Below are positions 41,519-51,301 of a DNA stretch of 64,000 nt, one piece after another; positions within the stretch are counted from its first letter, which is position 1, and the number at the start of each line of letters is the position of its first letter. This DNA comes from Devosia lucknowensis. Its GTDB lineage: Bacteria; Pseudomonadota; Alphaproteobacteria; Rhizobiales; Devosiaceae. The DNA lies in NCBI RefSeq assembly GCF_900177655.1, contig NZ_FXWK01000002.1, forward strand, positions 1,113,510-1,177,509, written 5' to 3'. The notes below the pieces were generated by a model. That model did no database searches and was not told the origin of the DNA. It saw only the letters and a program-made list of their open reading frames with translations. The position numbers and the translations under genes are program-made.

Positions 41519-42610
41519 GTGGCCAAGTCCGAAACCTCCCCCCGTCCGGTTACCCGGCGCCGCAAGTGGCGCTGGGGCTGGATCGTCCTGTTCCTGATTG
41601 TCGCGGGTGCTTGCGCCTACGCGCTGGTCGAGCGGCCCTGGGAGCCGAAGCCAAAGGCGGTTGCCACCGAAACGATCGCGCCCGCGCCGGTCACTCAGGT
41701 CCTGGCGGTCAACGGCCGGATTGCGGCACGGAAGTCAGTCACCATTCGGTCGGCCGTTTCAGCGCAGGCTCTTTCCGTCAATGCCGATGTTGGGGATGTG
41801 GTCGAGGACGGCGAAGTGCTCGTGGCCCTTGATGCCTCTGTCGTCCAGGCCCAGGTGCAACAAGCCCGCGCAGCGCTCGATGCGCAGCAGGTTAAGCAAC
41901 GCCAGGCGGAAGCAACCGCCTCCCGCAGCCAGGCCCTCGGCGACAATGCCACGCGCGCCAGCCGCGAAGAGGCTGAACTGGCGCTCGCCGCGACCGTCAA
42001 CGAAACCGCAAGACTGCAGGCTGCGCTGGAGCAGGTGGAACGTCAGGTCGCGCAATATTCGGTTCAGGCGCCCATGAGCGGCGTTGTGCTGTCGCGCGGC
42101 TTCGATCAAGGGCAACTTGTCGATACCCAGACCGAACTCTTCGTGATTGCCGATACGGCCGACCTCGTGGTCGAAACCGATGTCGACGAACTCTATTCCT
42201 CGCGTGTCAGCACCGGGCTCAAGGCCATGCTGAAGCCCGTTGGCGCCAGCATTGCACAGGAAGGGACCGTAACCTTCGCTGCTCCCACCGTCGATCCGTC
42301 GACCGGTGGGCGGGCCATCAAGATTACCTTCGACGATCAGGTGACCCTGCCCATCGGCCAGACGGTCAATGCCAATGTCATCGTCGATGAAGTGCCCGAT
42401 GCGCTCTCGGTTCCGCGCAGCGCCATCATCACCAATGGGGCGCAGAGCCACGTACTGGTGGTGGACGGCGGCGTCGCAAGTGAACGCTCCATCGTCTTCA
42501 ACGACTGGCCGGCCGAGCGTGTCATCGTCACCGAGGGCCTGTCGACGGGTGATGTCGTGATCGTCGATCCCACGGCCCTCAAGTCAGGTGACCTGGTGAC
42601 GGCGGAGTAA
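41519..42610 (+). CDS. macA: MacA-like periplasmic adaptor of an ABC efflux system
   Basis: A 363-residue membrane-fusion protein. After a short basic N-terminus comes one membrane helix (WIVLFLIVAGACAYALV, about 19-35), then the lipoyl half-motif, a helical hairpin rich in Ala/Gln (about 105-180), the second lipoyl half (YSVQAPMSGVVLSRGFDQGQLV) and a beta-barrel/MP domain. It fits MacA/HlyD adaptors that link an inner-membrane ABC transporter to an outer-membrane channel. The start is GTG. The permease begins four bases after its stop. TolC is not in the window. Confidence 0.88.
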   Translation: MAKSETSPRPVTRRRKWRWGWIVLFLIVAGACAYALVERPWEPKPKAVATETIAPAPVTQVLAVNGRIAARKSVTIRSAVSAQALSVNADVGDVVEDGEVLVALDASVVQAQVQQARAALDAQQVKQRQAEATASRSQALGDNATRASREEAELALAATVNETARLQAALEQVERQVAQYSVQAPMSGVVLSRGFDQGQLVDTQTELFVIADTADLVVETDVDELYSSRVSTGLKAMLKPVGASIAQEGTVTFAAPTVDPSTGGRAIKITFDDQVTLPIGQTVNANVIVDEVPDALSVPRSAIITNGAQSHVLVVDGGVASERSIVFNDWPAERVIVTEGLSTGDVVIVDPTALKSGDLVTAE

Positions 42611-42614
42611 GGCC

Positions 42615-43820
42615 ATGATCTACGGCATCAAGATCGCATGGCGCTATCTTACCTCCAGCAAGACCCAGACCGGTCTGCTCGTCGCGGGCGTGGCCACAGG
42701 TGTCTTCGTCTTCATCTTCATGAGCGCCCTGATCGGCGGGCTCGCGATCTATCTCGTGCAGCAGACGGTTGGCGATATCGCCCATGTGACGCTCGAAGCG
42801 CCGAGCCGCGATGCCGGACTGCTGCTATCAGACGGCAGCGAGGCGCTGCTGGTTCAGCAGAAGTCGAGCGGACAGCGTGATACGCTGCGAACCGCCGATG
42901 CCTTCCTTCCCGGCGTCGAGGCCATGCCCGGGGTCAAGGCCATATCACCGCAGATCGTGGGCAATGGCTTCGTGATCAGGGGCCAGTCGCGCGCACCGGT
43001 TTCGGTTACGGGCGTCGAGGGCGACAAGGTCTCGGTCATCGCCGATATCGCCGGACGGCTGGTCGGCGGCGATACGATACTGACCAACAATACCGTCATC
43101 CTGGGTAAATCCCTCGCCGATGACCTCGGCATCAGCGTGGGACAGGTCATCCGGCTGCAGTCCGACCGCAATGTCGAACGTGCCCTCGTGATTTCGGGAA
43201 TATTCGAGCTCGGCGTCGAGGCACTCGATGCGCGTGCGGCCTTCGTCAGCACGGCGACAGCGCGGACGTTGTTCGAGCTGCCGCAGGGTATCAGCCGGGT
43301 CGAAATCAAGCTGGACAACCTTGATGATGCCGATGCATTCGCCCGTCGCATTGCCGCAGAAACTGGCCTCAAAGCCACCCCCTGGACCGAAGGGAATGCG
43401 CAACTGCTCAGCGGCCTGCGCGCGCAGGCCAATTCCGGTAATCTCATCAAGGGTTTTGCGCTGGTCACGATCATCATCGGCGTCGCCAGCGCGCTGCTGC
43501 TCTCGACCTATCGCCGGCGGCCCGAAATCGGGATCATGCGGGCTTTCGGCGCCTCGCGGGCCTTCGTGGTCGGCGTCTTCGTGCTGCAGGGCACGCTGAT
43601 TGGGCTGCTGGGCGGCCTTCTCGGCGCGGGGCTGGGCTATCTGGCGCTGTCACCTTTTCCCTTGCCCGAAAATGCTTCGGCTGGCGGATTGCCCATTGAT
43701 GTCCGGCAAGGCGCCTATGGGCTCGCCATCACGCTCACCACCGTGGGTGCCATTCTCGCGTCGATCCTCCCGGCTCGCTCCGCTGCCCGGGTCGACCCAG
43801 TTTCCGTGATCGGCCAATGA
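42615..43820 (+). CDS. FtsX/MacB/LolC-type ABC transporter permease
   Basis: A 401-residue permease with four helices: one at about residues 20-45, a large extracytoplasmic domain (about 50-270), then three near the C-terminus (LIKGFALVTIIIGVASALLL and on). LAIYLVQQTVGDIAHVTLEAP and RRRPEIGIMRAFGASR (the coupling segment) mark the FtsX family. The ATPase is a separate gene, as in LolCD or FtsEX, not fused as in MacB. With the MacA-like adaptor it probably exports a peptide, lipid or drug. Confidence 0.88.
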   Translation: MIYGIKIAWRYLTSSKTQTGLLVAGVATGVFVFIFMSALIGGLAIYLVQQTVGDIAHVTLEAPSRDAGLLLSDGSEALLVQQKSSGQRDTLRTADAFLPGVEAMPGVKAISPQIVGNGFVIRGQSRAPVSVTGVEGDKVSVIADIAGRLVGGDTILTNNTVILGKSLADDLGISVGQVIRLQSDRNVERALVISGIFELGVEALDARAAFVSTATARTLFELPQGISRVEIKLDNLDDADAFARRIAAETGLKATPWTEGNAQLLSGLRAQANSGNLIKGFALVTIIIGVASALLLSTYRRRPEIGIMRAFGASRAFVVGVFVLQGTLIGLLGGLLGAGLGYLALSPFPLPENASAGGLPIDVRQGAYGLAITLTTVGAILASILPARSAARVDPVSVIGQ

Positions 43821-44497
43821 GCACGCTCGTCGAAGTCACCGACCTCATCAAGACCTATGGTGAGGGCGAGGCCGAAACCCGCGTGCTCAAGGGCCTCGAC
43901 ATGGCGTTGCAAGAGGGAGACCTGGCCGCACTTCTGGGACCATCGGGGTCAGGCAAGAGCACCCTGCTGACCATTCTCGGGACGTTGATGCAGCCGACCA
44001 GCGGGCGCCATGTCATGCTTGGTGAAGACCTGACGCGGGCCAAGGACACGGCGCTCACCGAGTTCAGAAACCGCCATATCGGCTTTGTCTTTCAATTTCA
44101 CCACCTTCTGCCCGACTTCACGGCGCTGGAAAACGTCATCTTCCCTACCGCCATCGCCGAGGGGCGCGAAACCGCCAAGGCCAGGTCGCGTGGTGAAGAA
44201 CTGCTGGAGCGTGTCGGTCTGGGGCACCGCATGGATTTCCGGGCCACTCAGCTCTCGGGCGGGCAGAAGCAGCGCGTCGCTATTGCCCGTGCGCTGATGA
44301 ACCAGCCCGAACTGGTTCTCGCCGACGAACCCACCGGCAATCTCGATCGCGAGTCGGCCGAGCAGGTGATGGAGCTGATCGGCGAAATCAATGCGCAGGA
44401 GAAAACTACCTTCCTGATCTCGACACATGACGAGAAAATCGCAGCGGCCTGTCGCCGCCAGATCAAGGTAGTGGACGGCAAGACCGTATCGAGCTGA
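43817..44497 (+). CDS. ABC transporter ATP-binding protein (LolD/MacB type)
   Basis: A 226-residue ATPase. Walker A is LLGPSGSGKSTLL, the Q loop sits in FVFQFHHLLPDFTALENV, the signature is QLSGGQKQRVAIARAL and Walker B is LVLADEPTGNLD, with the H loop in ISTHDE. The group is LolD/MacB/FtsE. It overlaps the permease by ATGA and completes a three-gene exporter operon. Confidence 0.93.
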   Translation: MSTLVEVTDLIKTYGEGEAETRVLKGLDMALQEGDLAALLGPSGSGKSTLLTILGTLMQPTSGRHVMLGEDLTRAKDTALTEFRNRHIGFVFQFHHLLPDFTALENVIFPTAIAEGRETAKARSRGEELLERVGLGHRMDFRATQLSGGQKQRVAIARALMNQPELVLADEPTGNLDRESAEQVMELIGEINAQEKTTFLISTHDEKIAAACRRQIKVVDGKTVSS

Positions 44498-44716
44498 TGG
44501 CGATTTCGGGGGGTTAGGGTCGGCCCGATAGGGAGGGTGGAATCCCCGCTATCGAGCCTGACCAGTTCAGCTGTCTTGGCAGACCGCTGAGTGGCTGGGC
44601 GCGTACTAGCACCGTATGCAGGGCTTGTCACGCGTTTGTCGCAATAACGCTTTGACGCATACCGGATGGTACCGTCCTCGGGTCGAGCCCGGGGGCGGAC
44701 CTGTGATGCGGTGCCC
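44498..44716. other. Spacer between exporter operon and ilvD (convergent)
   Basis: No gene. A weak stem CGATAG / CTATCG (44526-44554) and a GC-rich stem around CTCGGGTCGAGCCCGGG (44678-44694) may end the two convergent transcripts; neither has a T run. Confidence 0.4.
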
Positions 44717-46570
44717 TCAGTTCCAGAGCTTGTCGATCGCGGCCGTGTCGCGCACGGCGCCCTTGGCTGCCGACGTCACCAACGCAGCGTATGCCTTAAG
44801 TGCCGTCGTCACCTTGCGCTTGCGCGGGTGTGCGGGCTTCCAGCCGAGCTTGTCCTGCTCGGCACGGCGGGCAGCCAGTTCGGCGTCCGAAACGAGCACG
44901 TTGACGGTGCGGTTAGGGATGTCGATCTCGACCATGTCACCTTCACGCACGAGGCCGATGGCGCCGCCTTCGGCCGCTTCGGGCGAAGCGTGACCGATGG
45001 ACAGGCCCGATGTGCCGCCTGAGAAGCGGCCGTCCGTCAGAAGGGCGCAGGCTTTGCCCAGGCCCTTCGATTTCAGGTAGCTCGTGGGATAGAGCATTTC
45101 CTGCATGCCGGGACCGCCCTTGGGGCCTTCGTAGCGGATGACGATCACGTCTCCTTCCTTGATCTCGTTGGAGAGGATCGCCTTGACGGTGGAATCCTGG
45201 CTCTCAAAGACGCGGGCCGGGCCGGTGAACTTGAGGATCGATTCATCGACGCCGGCGGTCTTCACGATGCAGCCATCGAGCGCGATATTGCCCTTGAGGA
45301 CTGCCAGTCCGCCATCTTTGGAGAAGGGGTTTTCGGCCGAGCGGATAACGCCATTGGCGCGGTCCGTGTCGAGATCGGTCCAGCGGTTGGACTGCGAGAA
45401 GGCTACAGTCGTACGCACGCCGCCGGGTGCGGCCATGTAAAAATTGCGCACGGCTTCGGAATTGGTGCGGGAGATATCCCATTTGTCGATCGCATCGCCC
45501 ATGGTCGCGGCGTGGACTGTCGGTTCCTTGCGATTGATGAGACCAGCGCGATCGAGCTGGCCGAGGATGGCAAAAATTCCGCCGGCGCGGTGGACGTCTT
45601 CCATATGCACGTCGTTCTTGGCCGGAGCAACCTTGGACAGGACCGGGACGCGACGGCTGAGGGCGTCGATGTCGTCCATGGTGAAATCGACGCCGCCTTC
45701 ATGGGCAGCAGCGAGGATGTGGAGCACCGTATTGGTCGAGCCGCCCATGGCGATATCGAGAGCCATGGCGTTTTCGAACGCTTGTTTCGTGGCGATCGAG
45801 CGCGGCAGCACGCTCTCGTCTTCCTGCTCGTAGTAGCGGCGGGCGAGGTCAACGATCAGGTGGCCGGCTTCCTGGAACAGGCGCTTGCGATCCGAGTGCG
45901 TCGCGAGCGTCGAGCCGTTGCCGGGCAGGCTGAGACCCAGGGCTTCGGTGAGGCAGTTCATCGAATTCGCAGTGAACATGCCAGAGCACGAACCGCATGT
46001 GGGGCAGGCGGCTTCTTCGACGGCCTGCACTTCCTCGTCGGTGTAATGATCATCGGCAGCCATCACCATGGCATCGACGAGGTCGAGCGCCTGCAGCTTG
46101 CCCTTGACGATGGCCTTGCCCGCTTCCATCGGCCCGCCGGACACGAAGACCACCGGGATGTTGAGACGCATGGCAGCGTTCAGCATGCCGGGCGTGATCT
46201 TATCGCAATTGGAGATGCAGACCATGGCGTCGGCGGTGTGGGCGTTGACCATGTATTCGACCGAGTCGGCGATGATGTCGCGGCTCGGCAGCGAATAGAG
46301 CATGCCGTCGTGGCCCATGGCGATACCGTCGTCGACGGCGATGGTGTTGAATTCCTTTGCCACACCGCCGGCTGCCTCGATCTCACGCGCCACCAACTGG
46401 CCCAGGTCCTTGAGATGCACATGGCCTGGCACGAATTGGGTGAAGCTGTTCACCACAGCGATGATCGGCTTGCCGAAATCGCCGTCCTTCATGCCGGTCG
46501 CGCGCCACAGGCCACGTGCGCCGGCCATGTTGCGACCATGAGTGGTTGTGCGGGAACGATAGACGGGCAT
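44717..46570 (-). CDS. ilvD: Dihydroxy-acid dehydratase
   Basis: A 617-residue IlvD, which dehydrates dihydroxy acids in valine, leucine and isoleucine synthesis. The Fe-S Cys residues lie in [11 protein letters not shown] and [21 protein letters not shown] and the C-terminal [20 protein letters not shown] are family blocks. The ATG at 46570 follows GAGG at eight bases; the frame is open 25 codons further. It is a single gene, convergent with the exporter operon and divergent from a YciI-like gene. Confidence 0.96.
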   Translation of the reverse strand: MPVYRSRTTTHGRNMAGARGLWRATGMKDGDFGKPIIAVVNSFTQFVPGHVHLKDLGQLVAREIEAAGGVAKEFNTIAVDDGIAMGHDGMLYSLPSRDIIADSVEYMVNAHTADAMVCISNCDKITPGMLNAAMRLNIPVVFVSGGPMEAGKAIVKGKLQALDLVDAMVMAADDHYTDEEVQAVEEAACPTCGSCSGMFTANSMNCLTEALGLSLPGNGSTLATHSDRKRLFQEAGHLIVDLARRYYEQEDESVLPRSIATKQAFENAMALDIAMGGSTNTVLHILAAAHEGGVDFTMDDIDALSRRVPVLSKVAPAKNDVHMEDVHRAGGIFAILGQLDRAGLINRKEPTVHAATMGDAIDKWDISRTNSEAVRNFYMAAPGGVRTTVAFSQSNRWTDLDTDRANGVIRSAENPFSKDGGLAVLKGNIALDGCIVKTAGVDESILKFTGPARVFESQDSTVKAILSNEIKEGDVIVIRYEGPKGGPGMQEMLYPTSYLKSKGLGKACALLTDGRFSGGTSGLSIGHASPEAAEGGAIGLVREGDMVEIDIPNRTVNVLVSDAELAARRAEQDKLGWKPAHPRKRKVTTALKAYAALVTSAAKGAVRDTAAIDKLWN

Positions 46571-46765
46571 GACCAAATCCTCGGAATGCTGCCAGTGGGG
46601 CCGGTGTGTTGCGCCTTCATTAAACCCATTCCGCACAGGCGGCAAGAATAACCGTACCGTCGGGTACGGTCAGCGGCAGGGGAAAAATTCACGATCCCGT
46701 GTCGAAATTGGCGTTCATGCTTCGTCGTTGTGATTGAGTACCGTCGCAGACACAGGAGACATCAG

Positions 46766-47131
46766 ATGCGCTACTTTATGAGCATCATTCCACCGGCCGA
46801 CCTCAAGCCCGAGGATATTTCGCAGGGATTGATGGATGCGATGAGCCCCTGGATGGAAAAGCGTCTCGCTGACGGCAAGCTGATCTCCACTGGCGGGCTG
46901 AAGTCAGCGGATGAAGGACGCCGGCTGGTCGGCCAGACCGGTGAGCCCGTGATCACCGACGGCCCCTATGCAGAGGCCAAGGAGGTCATCGGCGGCTATG
47001 CGGTATTTGAAGCTGCCGATCTCGACGGAGCGACCGAGCTGGCGCGCGAATTCATGCAGATGCATATTGAAAACGGCATACCGGGCCTCGTGCTTGAACT
47101 GCGCGAAATTGCAGGCGGCGCCAACTTCTAA
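46766..47131 (+). CDS. YciI (DGPF) family protein
   Basis: A 121-residue YciI-like/DGPF-domain protein. Block TDGPYAEAKEVIGGYAVFEA holds the DGP[FY] motif that names the family; the fold is a ferredoxin-like dimer. Many are linked to sigma factors of the ECF type, but none is beside it here. The ATG at 46766 has GGAG eight bases upstream. Function unknown; some relatives are dehydrochlorinase-like. Confidence 0.85.
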   Translation: MRYFMSIIPPADLKPEDISQGLMDAMSPWMEKRLADGKLISTGGLKSADEGRRLVGQTGEPVITDGPYAEAKEVIGGYAVFEAADLDGATELAREFMQMHIENGIPGLVLELREIAGGANF

Positions 47132-47725
47132 CTAGAACTTGTAGCGCAGTCCCACAGTCAGGGCATTCGTGCCGTCAATATTGGCAATCGTGCCAAATCC
47201 GCCGGATCGGTGCTGCAATCGCCCGAAGGCTTCCCACTGGGGATGGTCATCGTGTGACACCGCAATCTCGGGCGCGAGATAATAGAGGATGGCGGCACTT
47301 TGGCCTGCTGCCGCCGTCCGCTCGGTTTCAACGCCGATCGTATCGGTCACGGCCGAAAGGCCAAAGGTGACCGATGGCACGATGTTCATATCCCCGAGCT
47401 CGATCTCGGTGAGGCGCCCGACGAAGCCTGCCCAGGCCTCGGCAGAACTCGGCGTGCCAAGGCGCAGGCCGAGACCTGCTTCCAGGCCGAGTTGAAAGCT
47501 CTGATAGCCATAGATGAAACGCTGATAGCCGGCGCCCACGAACACATTGGATTCCAGCTCCCACCGCCAGGGCTGGATCGCATCGCTGAAATACCCTGCC
47601 GTGAGCGGGCCGCCGAATACGAAAATGCTCTCGTCCGAGGCTTCGTCTGCCTGTTCGGCGGCCACCGGCGTGGCCAGCAATCCCATAGCGCACAGGGCGA
47701 TCAGCGCAAATTTTGTTTTCTTCAT
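47132..47725 (-). CDS. PagL-like outer-membrane beta-barrel protein
   Basis: A 197-residue exported protein with a signal peptide (1-23, ending PVAA) and alternating hydrophobic strands ending in a C-terminal Phe, the mark of an outer-membrane barrel. The C-terminal RLQHRSGGFGTIANIDGTNALTVGLRYKF-region resembles PagL lipid A 3-O-deacylases, whose catalytic His and Ser sit as HxS (here His and Ser in QHRSGG) with an acid about 12 residues on; here Asp rather than Glu is found. It could trim lipid A or be a relative without activity. Convergent with the YciI gene, with adjacent stops. Confidence 0.55.
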   Translation of the reverse strand: MKKTKFALIALCAMGLLATPVAAEQADEASDESIFVFGGPLTAGYFSDAIQPWRWELESNVFVGAGYQRFIYGYQSFQLGLEAGLGLRLGTPSSAEAWAGFVGRLTEIELGDMNIVPSVTFGLSAVTDTIGVETERTAAAGQSAAILYYLAPEIAVSHDDHPQWEAFGRLQHRSGGFGTIANIDGTNALTVGLRYKF

Positions 47726-48172
47726 AGTTCGCCATCTTGCCCCAAACTGAACGGACCAATGGTCCGGGTAGCAGATGGTTCCGCTGTCACCTCATCACAA
47801 TCGCCAATTTCCGATCACAAATTGCCATTGAGAATCATGGAGATGCGCAAAGCCGCAACAAATGGCAGGTTTGCGGTGTTACAGCGGTCGAAGTTCTGGT
47901 GCAGCCGCATCGAACTTTGTCTTTTCCGCGCAATTGCTACGCAACAATGCGAATGGCGCTTCGCCAAGTGACGGTGTGAAACTGCCCGTGCCCGATGATT
48001 TTAGGCCAGATAAACAACGCGAAAACAACGAAGTATATTGTGTTTAACCAAGGCGGTTTACGGGGCGAATACGCTGATTTCAGAGGCTAAGTATTAGTTC
48101 TGATTTCTGATTCTCCGATCCGCCCGATCATCATTTCACGGTGGCAGTAGCCATCGCTTCAGGGAGATGATG
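47726..48172. other. Divergent intergenic region
   Basis: About 445 bases between the PagL-like gene and the repeat protein gene; no gene supported. It holds one TTAACC site (48043), an AT-rich part after 47990 that may carry the rightward promoter, and a short direct repeat TCTGATT (48099 and after). Confidence 0.4.
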
Positions 48173-48985
48173 ATGTTGTACAAGCGTATGATTGCCGCGG
48201 TGATGGTTTCGGTCGTCCTGGTTCCGGCCGTGGCTTCAGGACAGGGGCTTCTCGATGGCGTACTGGGCGGCGGCTCGGGCGGGTCGGTTCTCGGTCTGGT
48301 TGGTGGCGGCGATAGCGGTGCTTTGATCACGGTGGAGTCCGGCAATGCCGGCACATCAGGGGCCGTCAACCTCGGTCTTGGCGGCAGCCAGGGCGTGGTA
48401 ACGGCCAATGTCGGCGCCAATGAACCGGTCATCGGAGCGCAGGTGCTCGGACCGCAGGGCGTGGTCGATGTCGACCTCGACCTTGGCGACGTCCGGGGCA
48501 ATGTCAATGTCGGCGGGCCGAACCTGATCGACGTCAACCTCGGCCTGCCCCGCAGCGGAAATGGTGGAAACGGGGGTAATGGCGGCAATGGCGGGAATGG
48601 TGGAAACGGTACGGGCCAGAACGGCATGAACGGAACCAATGGCAACAATGGTAACGTCATTAACCGCAACGCCTCCTCGGGCGCACCCGGGATGGCCGCC
48701 TGCTCGGGATACAACACCAACCAATTGGTTTCGCTCTTCAGCAGGAGCACGACGCGCGGCTGGAACCGGGCGACCGGCATTCAGCTCGTGCCGATAAAGG
48801 TCTGCGCCGATCTTCGCCGCCAAGTGGCCGGCTGGCTCGCATCCAATCGCGACTACCACAACCTGCTCGGCGCGGTATCCCAGGATCCGCTGGTCAACGC
48901 GGCACTGAGCCGGACCCAGTACCAGCCCGGTCACGTGCTTGGCGTCGAAAAGCAGGGTTCGACACTCGTGGTCTACGTGTTCTGA
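48173..48985 (+). CDS. Exported Asn/Gly-repeat protein of unknown function
   Basis: About 270 residues, not recognised. A signal peptide (to VASGQG) leads to a Gly/Val/Asn-rich region with beta-repeat character (VNLGLGGSQGVVTANVG, VDVDLDLGDVRGNVNVGG), then a tandem (NGG)n tract of five or six triplets and an NGxNG run, then a C-terminal domain of about 100 residues with two Cys (one in AACSGYN, one in IKVCADL), likely paired. The third ATG (48173), six bases after AGGGAG, is taken as the start. The plan suggests a secreted surface protein. The next gene is convergent. Confidence 0.7.
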   Translation: MLYKRMIAAVMVSVVLVPAVASGQGLLDGVLGGGSGGSVLGLVGGGDSGALITVESGNAGTSGAVNLGLGGSQGVVTANVGANEPVIGAQVLGPQGVVDVDLDLGDVRGNVNVGGPNLIDVNLGLPRSGNGGNGGNGGNGGNGGNGTGQNGMNGTNGNNGNVINRNASSGAPGMAACSGYNTNQLVSLFSRSTTRGWNRATGIQLVPIKVCADLRRQVAGWLASNRDYHNLLGAVSQDPLVNAALSRTQYQPGHVLGVEKQGSTLVVYVF

Positions 48986-49042
48986 TCCTGCCTCCGATCG
49001 GACCCGTACGGGCCGGCCGCCTCCCCCGGGCTGCCGGCTCGT

Positions 49043-49786
49043 TCATTGCCGAGCAGGCCGCGCAGCAAGCACCATGTAGTTGATGGCCATGTCGGGCGAC
49101 ATCCGCCACTCGTCGGCGATCGGGTTGAACGTCACCCCGGTGTGGTCGATCACCCGCAGGCCGTTGCGGCGCAGTTCGGCGCCGATTTCTTCCGGCGTCA
49201 GGAATTTCTTCCAGTCATGCGTGCCACGCGGCAGCCAGCGCAGGACATATTCGGCACCGATGATGGCCAGCGCCCAGGCCCGCGCCGTGCGGTTCAGCGT
49301 GGCCGTGAACATGAGGCCGCCGGGCGACACCAGGTCGGCACAGCTTTTCATGTAGAGCGGCACATTATCGACATGCTCCACCACCTCCATATTGAGCACG
49401 ACGTCGAAGCGTTCGCCCGCCGCCACCAGCGCCTCGCTGGTGGTCACCCGGTAGTCGACTGCCAGCCCGGATTTTTCGGCGTGAATGCGCGCGATGGCGA
49501 TGTTGCGCTCGGCGGCGTCGACGCCGGTGACGGTCGCGCCCAGCCGGGTAAGCGGCTCGCACAGCAATCCACCGCCGCAACCGACATCGAGAATGCGGAG
49601 CCCTTCAAACGGCCGGATCGATTGGGAATCGCGGCTGAAATGCCGGATCAGGTTGTCGCGGATATAGGTCAGGCGCACCGGGTTGAATTTGTGCAGCGGC
49701 TTGAACTTGCCCTTGGGGTCCCACCACTCTTCGGCCATGGCCGTGAACTTGGCGATTTCGGCGTCGTTGACGGTGGTCTGGGTCAT
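49043..49786 (-). CDS. ubiG: Ubiquinone biosynthesis O-methyltransferase UbiG
   Basis: A 247-residue SAM methyltransferase that does both O-methylation steps of ubiquinone synthesis. Blocks are [20 protein letters not shown], motif [34 protein letters not shown] and a C-terminal [17 protein letters not shown]. These are diagnostic. It is divergent from lysC across the exported 420-residue gene, near the usual place of ubiG next to lysC in Rhizobiales. Confidence 0.95.
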   Translation of the reverse strand: MTQTTVNDAEIAKFTAMAEEWWDPKGKFKPLHKFNPVRLTYIRDNLIRHFSRDSQSIRPFEGLRILDVGCGGGLLCEPLTRLGATVTGVDAAERNIAIARIHAEKSGLAVDYRVTTSEALVAAGERFDVVLNMEVVEHVDNVPLYMKSCADLVSPGGLMFTATLNRTARAWALAIIGAEYVLRWLPRGTHDWKKFLTPEEIGAELRRNGLRVIDHTGVTFNPIADEWRMSPDMAINYMVLAARPARQ

Positions 49787-49852
49787 GGGAGGCTCCTTGC
49801 GGTGACATATGACCCAGCCAGGGTGGCGCGGGCAAGGCGCTGCCGCGTCGCA

Positions 49853-51115
49853 TCAGAGGCCGGCCTCGAGCATGTCCCTGCGATAGACCGCCTTGTAGTT
49901 CCAGCCGCTCTGGATGCGCGGGTCCTCGGGAATCGTGTCAAAGCCGTCCGGCTGGTCGCTGAAGTAGAAGCGGTATTCGGTGCCCGACGGTGCTCGGGAA
50001 AGCGCTTCGAGAAAGGCGGTCGGCAATGCAAAGCAAGGGCCGCCGAGGCAGGTGTCGATCACCAGCTCGCCCTCGTAGCGCGTGGCGCCGTCCCACCATT
50101 CCTGCGAGCGGACCAGGTCGTATCCCTGTATCGCCACGCCTTCCTTAGGCGGATGGAGCAAGAAAGTGACGGTGCCATCGCGCATCCGGTCGGCGCCCTC
50201 GCCGAATGTCATCAGCCGCACTTCGTCGCCCATGCTGACTCCAAGCACGGCGTAGAACCGCGTCCCCATGCCGAGCGCCTCGTAGCGGCCGGGCAGGTCG
50301 AGCAGATCAAACACCGGTTCGAAGGTTGGCGTGGCGAGCTGGTCTCGGAACCAGTTCTCGCCGGGTGTAGACGATTCAATGCGTCGATAGCCGAATTGCT
50401 GTGCGATCATTTCAAAGACGATCGTATCGGTGACCCCAAGCGAGCTATCGATCAGCGACTTCAGGTAGAAGCCGCTTTCTCCATCAGCGTAAATACCAGA
50501 GGGGTCGCCGTCGCCGATAAGACCGCCTGTGCCTCCAAGGCCGCCGAGACTGCCGTCCCCAAAAATGCTGTAGCCAGTATCTCCTACATTGGCCTCATCG
50601 ATCAGCGTGCGGGCCAACTGGCTGGCAGATTGAACGAAGCCGGGCCAGTTCGCCTCGCCATAGAGCGGGCTGATCATGTTTTCGTACGCCATGGCGGCAT
50701 TCTGCTGTTCAGCGCTGATCTCACCAAGCTGGTAGGCGATCATCAGGTCGGCATAAACCTGAAGCGCGATTTCGCCACGCAGGGGCACGATCATGCTGGC
50801 GGTGCGCGCGGGATCCGCGCAGTCGATCTCTCCAGCTACGGCACTCGCCTCAGTATCGATGCCGTCGAGCTGGGCATAATACTGTTCGTCCGTGAGCTTG
50901 CCGGACTTGTAGGCCTCGTAGAAGGACAGTGGTTCAAGCAGCTTTTCCTCGATGGTGCCGAGGCGGTGCCGTTCGAAAAATGCTAGAAAATGGCATCTGT
51001 CGTCCAGGGCAACGGCGGTCCGAAAATCGGTGAAGGCCTGCATCTGAGCGTCTTGGGCAAAGCCGGGCGAAGAAAACAACGACAGAATAATCGACAACGT
51101 CACGACACGGCGCAT
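49853..51115 (-). CDS. Hypothetical exported protein
   Basis: A 420-residue protein with a signal peptide (residues 1-21, ending GFAQ). I recognise no family. The first 140 mature residues are helical and Ala/Leu-rich with Cys residues in DDRCHFLAF and EIDCADPA; a Gly-rich linker (SLGGLGGTGGLIGDGD) follows, then a mixed alpha/beta domain with Cys in IDTCLGGPCFALP that could form a disulfide. It sits between ubiG and lysC. Codon use looks like that of its neighbours, so no recent transfer is evident. Confidence 0.7.
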   Translation of the reverse strand: MRRVVTLSIILSLFSSPGFAQDAQMQAFTDFRTAVALDDRCHFLAFFERHRLGTIEEKLLEPLSFYEAYKSGKLTDEQYYAQLDGIDTEASAVAGEIDCADPARTASMIVPLRGEIALQVYADLMIAYQLGEISAEQQNAAMAYENMISPLYGEANWPGFVQSASQLARTLIDEANVGDTGYSIFGDGSLGGLGGTGGLIGDGDPSGIYADGESGFYLKSLIDSSLGVTDTIVFEMIAQQFGYRRIESSTPGENWFRDQLATPTFEPVFDLLDLPGRYEALGMGTRFYAVLGVSMGDEVRLMTFGEGADRMRDGTVTFLLHPPKEGVAIQGYDLVRSQEWWDGATRYEGELVIDTCLGGPCFALPTAFLEALSRAPSGTEYRFYFSDQPDGFDTIPEDPRIQSGWNYKAVYRRDMLEAGL

Positions 51116-51301
51116 GTGGCTCTGCTTCCCCGATACAGCTGCTCACAAGTCTATTGAAATAGAACGCTCGTCAATATTGCTTGCAGTGCGCGCGCGCTCC
51201 GCCGCTGCGGTCTTGCCCATTGATCGCCCACGCGCTTTGTGGCATGTCCCGCGCAACAACAAGCGTACCGCCGGGTTCGGCCCGGTCAGCGGGGAAAAGC
51301 A

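Noticed and set aside
44671..44703. tRNA-like T-arm (GGTCGAGCCCGGG) near ilvD
   Set aside because: No acceptor stem, D arm or anticodon arm can be built around it; more likely a simple hairpin.
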